Source: Paragonimus skrjabini miyazakii | Taxonomy: Eukaryota; Platyhelminthes; Trematoda; Plagiorchiida; Troglotrematidae | NCBI GenBank assembly: GCA_014338405.1 | Contig: JTDE01000132.1 | Coordinates: 147,157-211,156, forward strand | Length of the DNA stretch: 64,000 nucleotides | Direction of reading: 5' to 3' | Shown here: positions 49,201 to 62,395 of the stretch, piece by piece | Layout: each line of letters starts with the position of its first letter | How positions within the stretch are numbered: position 1 is the stretch's first letter | Notes under the pieces: generated by a model | The model's database searches: none | What the model was told of the DNA's origin: nothing | What the model saw: the letters and a program-made list of their open reading frames with translations, nothing else | Program-made: the position numbers and the translations under genes

Positions 49201-52200
49201 CCTTAATTCACAAACACGCACAAATGCAAATCATTCTATGCCACCTACATGCATGAAATTCAATCATTGCTAGAGTTGTCTGTCAAAATAGAAAGGGAAA
49301 TGCAATCTTAGATGGACCGGAAAAATTCTGACTGATTTGCAGATGGGTACTGCCTGGCCAAGAATGAAGACTATGTTGTGTGTTCATTCTCAGACATTCA
49401 CAAATTTGTTACTTAGTGGTTTCCGCTGGCGACCACAGAAATGGCGCCCGTGAATAAAAAAACTGTTTTAATTTAAAGGAAAATTCATTTCTCATAACGT
49501 GCAAGAATGCGAAACACGTATGCGAATTGTCACGTGGTCAAAAATACTGTTGGTAGGCTGTTTCCATATGCGGGTTAATCAGAAAATCAAAAATAACTTT
49601 CGATTCATTTGCTAAGAGTGAATACAGTAGGAGACGTTAAACTTCACATGTAAAACCACGCTGAATCTGAAGAATTTTATAACATTAGGGCAACGTTAGT
49701 TGAATTTGTTGAGGCTGTGGTTCACCCATCCGCTTACATAAATGCAATAGTAATTATAAGCAATAGCTCAATAAAAAGTAATTTTTAATTTACTCTAAAC
49801 CTTTTACTGTTCCCAGTCATCTGATGGTGTTAACATTTAATGGAACGTTTTATGCATTGACCCATCTTCAGTGTCATTTTAAACATGTGCCAAACATTCA
49901 AGAGTAAGAATTTTTGTTTTTGAGCACCACGGCACGTATTTTTTCATTCAACCATCCAATCAAACTACTATAAAGCCTCCATTTTTTAATTTTCTGATAA
50001 TTTGCTAATTGAGATTGTCCAGTTCAATCAAATGCCCGAATGTTAATACCCCACATGTTATCTTCCTCGGGAAAAGAGCATGCACCAATGATATGTGTGC
50101 ATTAAGCTCCAAGTCCTTGAATGAATAAAGGTATCAACCACGCCTTTTGAAGTAAATTATCTTCCACCTGGCTACAGTAATTTGATCTCCATGGCTATCA
50201 TTGATACACTGTAAGTGTTTTTCAAAATATGTGTATTTATGGGCTTTTGTTTCAAAATTGACGTTGTCACCAAACAACAAAGACGGTGCCAATGAGTAAG
50301 TTTCAAAAGACATAAAACATCTACCGAAGCTGTTATTTGAACCGATGCCTCTTTGTGCGACAATCTCAACCTTTTGTAGTCAAGTGGGACAACTGAATCC
50401 AATATAAAGTCACCTAACGGTAACTCGTTCAAAATGTTTGTCGATCATTTTATGAGCAATGTTTTGTTGTAGCATAGGTCTTTTAAGAATTAACATATAG
50501 TGTCTGAAAACAAAAAAAATATATGCGTATACAGCTAATGAGCTAAAGATATTGATAGTTTTCTCTATTAAAAAATCCTTGATATTGAAGTTGTGCCTTT
50601 TAGGCAAGATATATCAAGGTTTGTTCCAATGGAAAAGTCAAAAATTGTGGTTGACCACATCTGCCAATGATGTTTATCTTCGCTGACGGTCTGTTATTAG
50701 ATCTTTTGGAAGACCTAAAGAGGAAGTATTTCAAGAAAAAGTATGTCTGAAAGCTTTTCCACTAACTTACCAGCTGATTTCTTAAAAAATAAAATAGTTT
50801 ATCAAAAAATGAAGGTTTTTTCCAAGACCATTTGTAGTAAAAATGTACAGTGTCCAGCATGATGAGTTTGATAAACGAATGATTTTCTCTAATACTTCGA
50901 AGTTCATCATTTGAAGATCTATTTTACTGAAGATTGATCAATTTTGGCTATCATTTGTGAAGAAATTCAAAGGCTGAGTGCTCTCATGACAAACAATTGG
51001 GGAATTTGTTTAATTTCAATTTGAACAAAGCTCTCAATAAATGTAAAGGATGTAACCATATCTCAGTGATGTGCGACTTGAAGTAATCTGATGTTCAAAT
51101 TTACGGCGATTTTTAATCTGTCATTACCGTGCAATGCAAATGATTGGAAGCAAATCGAATTTCTTTGTCTGACCTTACTTATGCAATATGTCTGGTAAAA
51201 TTTCATTAACGAAGCAAGGCGAATCATCAGCTGACATCCAATTTGTCAAACCCGTTTTTGAACAACAAAATAACGAACCTTGATTTTCATGTTGATAACA
51301 TCTGACGAACTCATTTCTACAAAGTAAAATTTTTCTGAATGATTCCCTTTGCAGCAGTTGAATGACTTGCGAACTGGAGTATTGCTTGCAGGTCTCCCGT
51401 TGGAACGGGAACTCTGTACTTTGCCTCCTTGACTTACAGCTAAGAGTCTTGAATGTAAAACCGCAATCAGACCTATTCTTCAGCCCATGCAATCGACGAG
51501 TATCTTGTCCATACAACAACTTGAGATTTTTGAGCTAATTAACAATATTTATCGTAGCCATATCTTGTAACTGCCGCTACTGTTGGTACCCTAACTGGGG
51601 TGTCAGTGGTCGAATATCCTGCCGTATCAATGTTAACCATACAAATACAATCAACATTTTTCCTTAGCCTGTTAACTGATGCGATTCATGATACCAAAAT
51701 CTTGTTCACAAATGTATATTGGGAAGTTGCCTCATCTGTGGCTAACGTGATGGTGCATAAGCTATCAAAGTTTTTGTTTGATCTACCTTTCTCTTAACGC
51801 TAAGACTCGTTTAATTCGCTGTTTTGATATAATCCGTGAAAGCTATAGACTCAAATGTGTTTATTATTGACTAAGTAGAATAAATGGAACGTTTGTTCTG
51901 TGCCCTGCCTGTCATTCTTGCCAAACTATTGAACTGTAGAGAGGAAATTCAACAATTCAGCAGCAATTTTCTTTCCGTCCTTGTTAACAAAAAGAGGCTA
52001 ATGTCACGATATTCTAGTATGTCTGACCTCCCCATACTAAACAACGCTTGCATTTGGTGTGCAAGCTGATTCTTCTTCTACAGTGTATGAAGGGACACGC
52101 CTGAAACGTGAAAAAGTGAGATTCGCTAATAATATATGCACCACTAATTTCCGTAAACAAAGAAAGAGATTACCAACACTGATGAATATAGATTTTCTAT

Positions 52201-55200
52201 ATAAATTCCACTTGCTACCTTCACAAAGCGCATGCCGCTTTTACAATGCAATAGTTTAGCTTGATTTCTTAATTTGCCATGCAACTGAAGTGGTAATAAG
52301 AATTTACTCCAATTATTAAATCTTACACTTCATTGGTTTCTCTAATTACCCCCTGAATCTGAGACAGAAAGAGTGAAGCCCACAGTAAATTATTAGTGAT
52401 TCTGGAAAATTGTAAATCAGTTACAACAATCGAGGGAAGAATGCTATCAATGAGCAAGTTACAAAGGAATACAAACCACAATGCTTCTTTGTGTATAGCA
52501 TATCAGTGATAGCTCGGCTGTGAGTTAATTTTGACATTAATCTCCAAGCAAGTTACCGCAGAAGATTCCGGATATTTAAACAAAGGTGTGTAACGCCACA
52601 GAATGCAACAGTGGTTTGAACGATATTCTACAAATATCGATTCTATCATTGGTGTGTGTCATCGGAGTGTTTTCTCTTAGATATCTGAATGAGTACAATT
52701 TCAATACTAACGTTTCACTAAAAGTTTGTTGTTCCAACGGCCGTCAATGGTGTGCGTACATTTTTGCAAATGTTCGCAGACGATTGACCGGCCTTTGCAG
52801 CATTACCACTAGTGAATTACCAGGTGAACATGCAGTACGGATATCGCTGTATGAAAGACGGATGACAGCGTTAGCGTGAATAACTTAGATTCGAGCTATA
52901 ATTTCTTCCACTCCAACTTTTGCAACATAGTACACATATTCTTTCTACAATGGATGCACATTCATCACTCGAACCGTTCATTCAATTCTGACCGGCAAAA
53001 TGTGACAATTCAACTGGTTTGTGAGGTAACCAGTTTGCACCTACCAGTACTCAGGCAAAAAAGCTGTATTCATGAAGAATCTGTTTTCGCTGATTAACTG
53101 ATATGTGAGAAACTATTGTTCATGGTGCTCAAAGACTGCGAATAAATGAACTAGAATGATAAAGGTACAAGAAACGAGACAACTCATAAAATATGTCAAT
53201 GTTTGCGAACAAAACATAATCTTTCTGGATATGGTATACCAGGAGTATGGAGAAAAGTTGGTATCGTTAGTCGGTTGTTCTTTATAGGACATTGCATGGT
53301 CCTATATAAACGAACGCTAGTCTTTCATTTAGCGATATCCCAAAGCAATGTCCCCAAATCTAATTCTTTGTATGATCAACGAATTTCATATACAAAGCTC
53401 ACCGTGATATTTGCCCTTCAGTTCAAATGTTCCATACGATTGAATTCAGTACAAATGGACTATCATAACGAGTATAGGGACTGCCAGATGACCACGACTT
53501 ATTCGTGCAGACGGCTGAAGCTTTACTCTAAAGGGGATTCTGCGAGTTGATTGTCTCTTCATTTGATTGCATCAACTTACACTTCAGAGGCAATGGTTCA
53601 TCAAGAAAACACTACCTGTATGTGTGATACAATGTTTTTTTTTATACGAAATTCAAGTTTCCGGTCACTAATCACGTTGGTAACAGGACCAGATTGATAC
53701 CAAACTATACACTGCCCCTCAGGTCAAATGGTGACATTTTAATCGGACATCAGAAAAAAAAAGAACTTTGCGATGCCAATAATCTTTAAGGTCAGAGATC
53801 AACGAGGCATGAAGTCAATACTTAAACAGATTTTGTGATGCCCGAGTGAGCTGAAGCATGAATGATGCACGTACGCGTCCGAAATGACCTAGTCAGTGAT
53901 CCGAGGGTTGGGGAGGAAACAACGTACAGTGCACAGACAAAGCATACGTCGGTACCAAATGTGTGGCCTAGCAGTTTGCGGAACCCTTAAGGATAGGTTA
54001 GAGGGAAAAAGTGACTGTGCATCAATAGGACAAATGAGTCATATTTCCCCCTCAACAGAGGAAGTCTTTGTAAAACTGTCAAGCTGGTTAGGTTAACTGT
54101 GCATACCAGACAAGGGAGTGGAATTCAGTATGTTTACCAAATCACGCTATTCCAAAATTTAACTATTTTATTCCCACCAAGCTTTATGGTAAAGATAAGT
54201 GGAGTTCTAATTTCCCACAACGTAGACATCGATCGGCCGAGGTAACAAGTATAACTGTGATGTAGTCCGAATGAAAATGTTGTGTCGTAATGGAATCTAT
54301 TAGAACAGATTCATAAATAGGTGTATCTTGATGGAGATCAAAGAAGACTAACAGTGGCATTCGATCATGGTACAAAAATCTCTAGTTTTTATGGAGTGCA
54401 TGCACTTTTATTGATATAGTCAATGCAGGGGATAAAACGTTATTTGAAAATAGTTGTTTAGAAGCTGTTAACTCAAGTAAATGGAATTACGATCAGTAGT
54501 GATATTAAATCAACACACGTAGACTGCAGTCATCTGAAAGTTCACGAGACCACAACCGTTTTTGTTACAACAATCTACCATGCGGGACAGTTTGGAAAGT
54601 TGTATTATGATACGTATTCAATTGTGACAGATGATTAAATGTATATGTGGACGTAAAAAGTGAGATTCAAATTGGTTGTTTCTACTTAACAATGCTTTCA
54701 ATATTAACTCAAATTATTTGAAACACAAGGTTCTCCCTAACCACTTCACTGGTTGTTTAGGTCATTAACGTAAGATGATGCGCAGCTCACCTGAAGCATC
54801 TGTAGCTGTGATTCAATTGGTTGTTTAGCAATACCATCCCGGAAAATTATCGATTAACATGTGCAGATTTTATACTTTGATCAGTTGCTTATGCTCAACG
54901 TTTTTTCCAAGTTTAGTACGGGGGCATCAAGTTTCACCTTTACTAATTCTTTTTTAAATGCCCCGTATTCAATGTGCACACAACTGGAACACTTTATCTT
55001 AACCGTGTCAACGGTCACTGCGTCGAAAAAGTGGAGTAATTCCAACCAGATCATTTCCGCTTCACAGTGAATGGTCAACGCACCTCATGGTCAGTGGGCA
55101 CAGAATAGAACGCAAATGGGCTAGTCCTAGATGAAACTCAGCTGACTATATTTTGACCTCAACATGACCTATTGATTGTCTTCAGGCATATTTTGTTGAC

Positions 55201-56469
55201 GTGACCTGATTCTTACGTTCTAACGCGGGTTATTCACAACAGATGGCCTGTTTCCTTGTTTGTCCGCCAAATACACGCGTGTTAAGTGGCCACAATTTCC
55301 CCAGACGCGTAGTTAAAAGACAAGAGCACGAAGTTTAAACACACCCCAAAAGAACAACAGTAATGAAAAATTTTCATTGTTTAAAAAGTACCGTGACCTC
55401 TGCGCACAAACAGAGTTTGATTGTTAAGACAAAACCGCCGAATGAAGGTTGAATGAAATATCCCGACAGTTGAGCTAATCCTGGGAGTATTGCTTGTCAA
55501 CAGAATGCAGTCCCTGCCTCATTGCAAATGTACCTAGACTAATCGTGTCTGCCTCTGGTCGAAAATTATCTAGATTTACTGAATTCTACAATTTTGCTTT
55601 CTACTTACATGGTCTAAACCTGATCGGCTATTTGCAACAAGCTTACAAAACAACATCCATCTGCCAAGGCCCCGAAAATATTCCTCAGACGTTTTGCACC
55701 TGGTTTAGTCCCAATAACTAGACGGTATGGTCCAGAAAGCATGGAGATCCACTACCATTACACCACCGTTTGCACACAAATCCGACATTCTGAACTGCTT
55801 GCTGTTGGATGAAATATTGCTCCGTATTTGCATAAAACCGTTCGCTTTTTTCGATTCAACCTACACAAACGTGTTTTTAAATCCATTACAGTTGGACAGG
55901 TTTGTACGCACACAACCATCGGTTACGATAGTTTCTCGCTTATGAGGATCGTTTCAACCAGATCACTACCCCACTAAACGAACATAAAATTGGATTTTAA
56001 CTCAAAGATTCGTGTTAATTTCATCTTAGAGGTTTTAACAAGCCCTAACAGAATTGTGTGTAACAGTGTCCTAGTGATGTTAGTCATAGTGCACCTGTAC
56101 GGTGCGCACTTCGAGAAATATGCCCTTTCAGACCTCAGGCCTATGCATGATACTCTGTAAAGCCTAGTGATCGTAATCTTTAAGAGTGGAGTATGCCAAG
56201 GTGAGAGCAATTACCCGTTCCCCTGATATACTTGTAAAGCCTTTCATTAGATAAATGCACCTTTGTTTACATATATGCTGAAAATGGTATTACATTATAG
56301 TAACGTAGTTTTAATAAGGTTGAGGATTCAATCATTCATACAGAGCATTAAAACAAATCTGTGAATCACTGATCAATGAGGAACTCAGTTTAGTATCTCC
56401 ACATATTTGTTTAGTATGATTTGAAGTGAGTGACACCTTTGAAAACCCTTCATAACAAGCACCTCTAGT

Positions 56470-56676
56470 TTGTCTAAGCGATGTGTTCTACGCAACGACC
56501 AAATAACGCATCATTTAATCCAACACGGTTCCGTTCTCGCCGCTGTCCCAGTAACCCGCCTGTATAACATCCTAACAGATGGAGCATACGCATACAGACT
56601 AGTTAATACTCAACAGTTCATCTGCTCGTTCATACGAGAACCACCAGAGATGCATTTGATGTGGATAGATAAGTAA
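56470..56676 (+). other. Exon-like plus-strand ORF, unknown
   Basis: Begins after an acceptor-like caagcacctctag (to 56469) and ends close to a donor-like ATAA|gtaagc. It encodes about 68 residues including QHGSVLAAVPVTRLYNILTD. Minus-strand ORFs overlap it, and I recognise no domain. It could be an exon of a gene on the plus strand or an old repeat. Confidence 0.2.
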
Positions 56677-59600
56677 GCATTTTTCCATAACGAGCAAAAT
56701 GAGGACAACTTTGATTGGCAAAACGAGGCTGATGTCCAAAATATATGTACCACCAAGTACATCTGGTTCTGAACCGTCCAAGATATTTTGGGCAGGCCAT
56801 GCTAATGAATGCACAAAGTCCCCACCATGAAAAGTATGTGGGAAATGAAAACGAATAAAACCACACAATAATATTTAGAAATCCTATTCAATGTGTTTAG
56901 CCGTTTCAGTTTCTCCTTCGTACCGCTTTATTCTTTAGATGGTTTAACTCAACGCAGATTTGCAATAAACCAACAAGTATACTAAAATTAAACTTAATTT
57001 AAAAAGTTTATGAAAATTTTTACACAAAATCTTTCTGTATTTACAAACCATAACCTTACTGTAGTTAAATTCAAATAAAGAACACCTTAGTTGGACATCT
57101 AGAAGTGAAGGAAGTGAATTGGCCAAAATTTGTCCACTTCAACGGGGCAATGAATTACATCACAGCACTCTCGTGGTATCAGCTTACGATAGCTGTCTTG
57201 CTGAAATGTTTGCGTCCTTCTTTAGTAATTGGTCTATTATTTCATCTGTTTGTTTGCGCAATCACTCTATCGTAACTGGCCACTAATGATGGTGTCTAAC
57301 ATCGCTAAATGAGCAAACTTTCTGTCTCTAGTAAAGTCCAACTAGACTTGCTGACTGATCCCACAAATTCTTCTCATCATATCATGTCAGCATTTCCGGC
57401 TATTACGGTTTTGCTTTAACCCTAAAGAACATGTGCAATCCATCTGATATCCGGGGATTCCCTAACATCACAACACAACTTTTATTGATGACAGTTACCA
57501 ATGAATCACAGAACAACCAAGGAAGTAAATGCTTTTCCACTGATTCTTCACCAGATCAGCTGAGTTAGCAGGTTTCGACGAACTTACTAGTAAAGTAAAC
57601 AGACAGTTATGCATATGTCTTGCTGATTGCCCAACTTCAATTACCACAAAAATCCTCCAGTTGTAAAGTCGATAAAACTTTCAAAGTTATAATCTTTAAA
57701 ACAGTGTTACGCGCTTGATTCAGTGCAATGTTCTTCCTCAAACTGCCATCAAAAGGCAGCCTTTCTCCTCAACCAACCCGTACCCGTGTATTCTTTCTGC
57801 CGTTATTGCACGACAGATTGTGTTGGTTAAATGACACCAGTTTTGCCACCTAGCCTGAGAGCAATGATGACATGCGGACGAACAACACAATTGTATAATG
57901 TCTGATTAAAAAAGACCATCTTACTGAATTCAAGCACGCGTTCTATATAGGACAAGTAAATCTGCTCGAGCAACTTAGGATGTCTGGGTAGCGGATGGCG
58001 ACAAGCACGTGGTCGATCGCTGTCAAGCTAAGTACTTCTGTTTGTTCTCCCCAAAGACAGCGTGTCCAATTTCTGTGACTGCCCAAACCACAGGCCAAAC
58101 CATAGTTTCCGTGTCCTCCCTTCTATGATGGTAGGAAATAGTAAGATAATATTAAAGATAGTGGTGGTGCTGATGGGAACTTCCGGTGGTCAGGTTTCAG
58201 TTTTGTGACGTAATTACTTAACAGTCTTCAAGTCATACAGCACCAAAATTACTTATTTTCGGAAAGGGTGATTGTGTCTATATCGCTTCCTGTTTGTTCA
58301 CTGGGATTGGTCAGTTACAGCCATCAAGCTATGTTACTAATTGCATTAAAAATGTGGATTTTTAATTACTTCATACAGAGTTATCGAAAGCGACTCTTCG
58401 TCACGTTGTTTATCCCATTGCTATAGTTCCGTATGCAACTGCAACTTGACTGACAATAAGACGTGTTAAATATTAGCTGTAAAGTAGATCAATGCAAACA
58501 TATTCCTCAACAAACATCTATCAATGCACATGATTAGGCGGGGCCAGTTACACTGAGGAATTCTTTATATTATGTGACCGTCGCCGATTGTTTTTCTTCT
58601 TTTGCATGCTAGACATACCCGTATCTGGAGGACACAGAGATAGCATCACTATCTAGCCGAGTCTGTTATCATAGGCTGCTGTTGATAAATCACCACGAGG
58701 ACTGACCAATATGTGTTTATCAAACACACACACAGCGGGAATTTAAACGTTGAACTACTCGCCCGTACATGTGTATGCGCATACAAACGAGCAACATATT
58801 GGACAGGTGTGGTAAATACAAAGCCGACATTACATTTTTTTCAGTCTTGATTCATTCAAACAGTTTCCATTTAATGATATGACACGTTATCCAAGTTTTG
58901 TTTACATTAGTTCGACCATTTGTATCTCGATTTCGGAGCAATATTTACCATATGGCTAGTATGTCTTCGTACCGAAAGTTAGCTAATAAGTCACTCAGGT
59001 ATTCCAAACAATTCTGTCGTGATCAAGTGCTTCCTGTTATTTCTATCATAATTTAGTAGCAGAAGTTATCGCATAGGTCACAAGTTCATAGGGTTTCACA
59101 TTAGGAACAGAAAATTTACCTTTGTTCATAACTGATGATGACCGAGAAATGAATAGTGCTTATCGGTACAAAACTGGAATGAGCGAATGCAAATAGAAGA
59201 AAGCACGAATGAAAAGTCATTGAATGTAGCACTATCGTTGTCACAGACTAAATAATAGTGAAATGCCAAGTTTGACAAATTTTCATATTTGATTACTTGA
59301 GAGAGTCGGTTTAGGTCTTTTAAAAGAAAACCTTTCCGGACCTATTAACTTGCTGTAAGCTTCGGGTACCTTTCTTCGAGTACTAGCTACAGTCCTGTTC
59401 GTCCGTTTCGAAATGGAGAACTATGAAAGTGTCGAGAATGTTAGTGAATAATGCAGATAGTGGTCAACTTGCATGTTATTTTTACCGTCCATCTCATACT
59501 CAGTGCAATCCGTCGACCATTACAGACGTACCAATATGGGTTCCAATGAGTTACTAGCTTCAAACATCTGGGATTTGTGGTGGCAAGTTTCACCGTGCAT

Positions 59601-61689
59601 GAATAATTGACAAGCGGTTCAGAACAAAAACTGTCTGTGTGTTTTTGATCAATTTCGATCATTTGACACTATATAGGACGAAACTGGAGGTTCCACAGAC
59701 AAACGAAGAAAATATGACGATTCAATGTTAAAACGGTCATGAAAGTGTCCACACACTCAACTGGACTGTCGGTTATGAATCTGACGGACGGACTAATTCA
59801 AAGTAATCTGGCAAATTGACACCCCAGTATGGTTTCGCTAGCTTCATTTTAGTAAAACACAAGTTGTCGTCAAACTATCAATACAGTTTGGCATGTTTCA
59901 GCGTATATTAATAAGACATTAATTTAATTCATTTTTATAAATACTCTTTACGTAGTTGTATTCCTACTGTTCTTATCACCAATGTTGGTCAAACACTGAC
60001 AGTTGGAATGAAAGATCGATAAGACCCTTGGTGGTCAGTTCAAGTATATGCTCTACTGTAGGTCAAACTGAAAATTGAATAAAATCGCGAGGGTGATAAC
60101 GTGTACTAGTTAATTTCGGAATCTTGAAGTCGAACCAGGATATCAATTATCTAATTATTTCTGCGAACACAAAACCCTAGCTTTCGTGATCTTAAACCAA
60201 AGTTGCGCCAACTAATGAAGGTTTGACGAAGACATGTGGGATTTAATTGGCTGATGTCACGCATTTCTGCATCAGAATACTGAAAACATGATAGTATTCA
60301 CATGCAGCTACCACTTTTCCTCATAATGTCAACTGAAATACTTCTCTGTAAGAAATTTATGTTCAGCGGTTCTATATTTCTTAAACGAATGAAAATCAAA
60401 CAGTGTCCCGCACAAACCATATGATAGATCACAACTAGAATAACGAACCTTTGGTAAAACACTAAAATACTGTCGATCACGTCAAGGTTGGCGAGTCTCA
60501 AATCGTTAAATAAAGTTCATTCCAATGATCCAGAGCAAGGTGTGGCAACAAGAAAAGAGTTTACAACAATGAGACAGCGTTCATATAAGGCGGACAGTTG
60601 ACTCCGGAATACCACTTTTCTAGTGTAAGGTAGCGCAGTTTGTGATAACACAATTTACACTCAATGGTAGCTGAGTAAATATGCAACTTAGCGGACCAAA
60701 TACTATATGAAAAAAATAATTCATCTACATTCGAAAATAGCAAACTTCTCAACGAAACTGCGTTACATGTGATCGATTTCACTTTAGTCTTTGTGTTTAC
60801 AACCATTCAACTCATCATGTTCAGGAACCTATGACTCATATTCACCTCTCCGTTCAGGCACTTCAAATCTGAATCGGCCGACTAATTCCCTGATTTTTTA
60901 AATTGATCTCAGCATTGTGTCTAGTTCATCTGACATATAGAATATCGCGTGCAATATAAATAAACACAACTGGGGACCACTTGCAAAATACCATGAACTT
61001 ATACATTCTCACAGGTTTACAGATTTGTACGGGCGAATTTATGATCAAAACCGTTATTTACTAGTCCATTTGTAAAAATTCCGGCTTTTAGCTGAAGTTG
61101 AACTGACTGTAATGACAGCATGCTAAGATATGGCGAGTGGCCTACAGGATGATAACTTTAGTTACTGTGGGGGCTAAATAGTTTCATATAACGTGGTCGG
61201 ATAAATGGAAGACTACGTCTAAATTTTGGACTTTTGACCTCCTGTCGCGAATTCCTTGCTCTTTTAGTAAATCCTGTTTGTAACTGTTTGTAACCAACGT
61301 TACTAAACTCCAGCCCAACATGTCATGTCAGTAATTCATTCTACGCAACGCGGAATGTGAATTTTCAGTACACTGGATGCTACTGATCAAAATGCTGTGA
61401 AGCAATCCTTTAAGAAACGCCACATTGAGAATATCCTTTTAAACTAGAACGATTTGGATACCGAAAATTATTCACAGTGTGACGTGTTGACGAAAACTTT
61501 AGTAGTGGGTTTCAATGCGCACATTTCTAGTAAAAAAATAATGCAACTCATTCTTAATTTCTCGTTAGTTTCAGTTAACTTGCCGACATCGTGTCAAACA
61601 CAACATTTCCAGTGTTTGACTATAATCCTACTGCATTTGATACCGGTATTATCCGGCCCAACAGTAATGCATATCATTGCCGAGAAGGG

Positions 61690-61845
61690 GTGTTGAATTT
61701 CGGTCAAAGTTCCCATGATGCCACCAAACTGACGAGTGTGCCAGTGACCTCACATTAGATACGACCGAAGTAACAAATTTAGATGCTCAGTTGCACTCAC
61801 TCATGATTACGGCTCAGCTTGTCCGACTGACGGGGTGCGTCTCAT
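61690..61845 (-). mobile_element. SINE copy E (5' leader and head)
   Basis: On the minus strand TTCGGTCGTATCTAATGTGAG is followed by GTCACTGGCACACTCGTCAG, matching the leader and A-box region of copy C. Upstream, GTAATCATGAGTGAGTGCAA matches the outer leader. The body and 3' core are absent, so this is a 3'-truncated copy, facing copy F head to head. Confidence 0.55.
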
Positions 61846-62059
61846 TTAAACTAAATTTCCAACACCACCATCAGGATTTATCTCCCTGCTGAACATCCCA
61901 GATTCCATATTATCAGCCCAGGGAAGTTTGAGTTGACACCGACGAAGTATCCGTCAAATCAACAGTAACTCGAAATGTCTCACTCAGCAACAGTGGTGAA
62001 GTCGGATTTTTAGAGTGATTTATAAATCTTTTTCATGATTCATGTTATCGTGACAATTG

Positions 62060-62395
62060 AATGGTCCGACAGTTATTCGCAAGTCACTATGAGTAAGCGT
62101 TTGAATATGAATATTCAGTTGTGTCTAATATGAAGCCTCCAGTGTGATGGTCGACTAGGCTAATCCGTTTGGACGTGAATCGATATCTAGACTTCAGTCA
62201 TGACAGAGAGATGGATTACGTATGCTGACTAATCTAAACGAAACTTGAGGTCAGTGCCTTACTTCTTGGAGATTTGCAGCAAAATATGTGCGAGTACAAG
62301 TAGCATGATCAACTGTGAGTGATGTTCGCCTCAACTTTGCGGAAAATCTTGTCAGTAATAAATACACTACACAGAGTCTGCTTACTTATTAAGAA
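62060..62395 (+). mobile_element. SINE copy F, nearly full length but diverged
   Basis: Reads ATGAGTAAGCG, then GTCTAATATGAAG, a degenerate head, then CTTCAGTCATGACAGAGAGA, GCTGACTAATCTAAACGAAA, the core GATCAACTGTGAGTGATGTT (62307-62326) and the tail ending TTATTAAGAATGG. All blocks occur in the order seen in copy C. Both polymerase III boxes are worn, so the copy is unlikely to be transcribed from its own promoter. Confidence 0.6.

Noticed and set aside
51175..51519. Minus-strand ORF of 114 codons
   Set aside because: No recognisable domain, splice site or poly(A) signal; size is compatible with chance.
52586..52879. Plus-strand ORF with a hydrophobic segment (97 codons)
   Set aside because: The hydrophobic stretch is typical of T-rich DNA; no splice sites, homologous motif or neighbours support it.
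53203..53550. Plus-strand ORF of 115 codons
   Set aside because: Anonymous, with no motif or splice support.
59395..59430. A possible SINE leader fragment at gtttcgaaatggaga
   Set aside because: The match to the outer flank of copy C is short and isolated.
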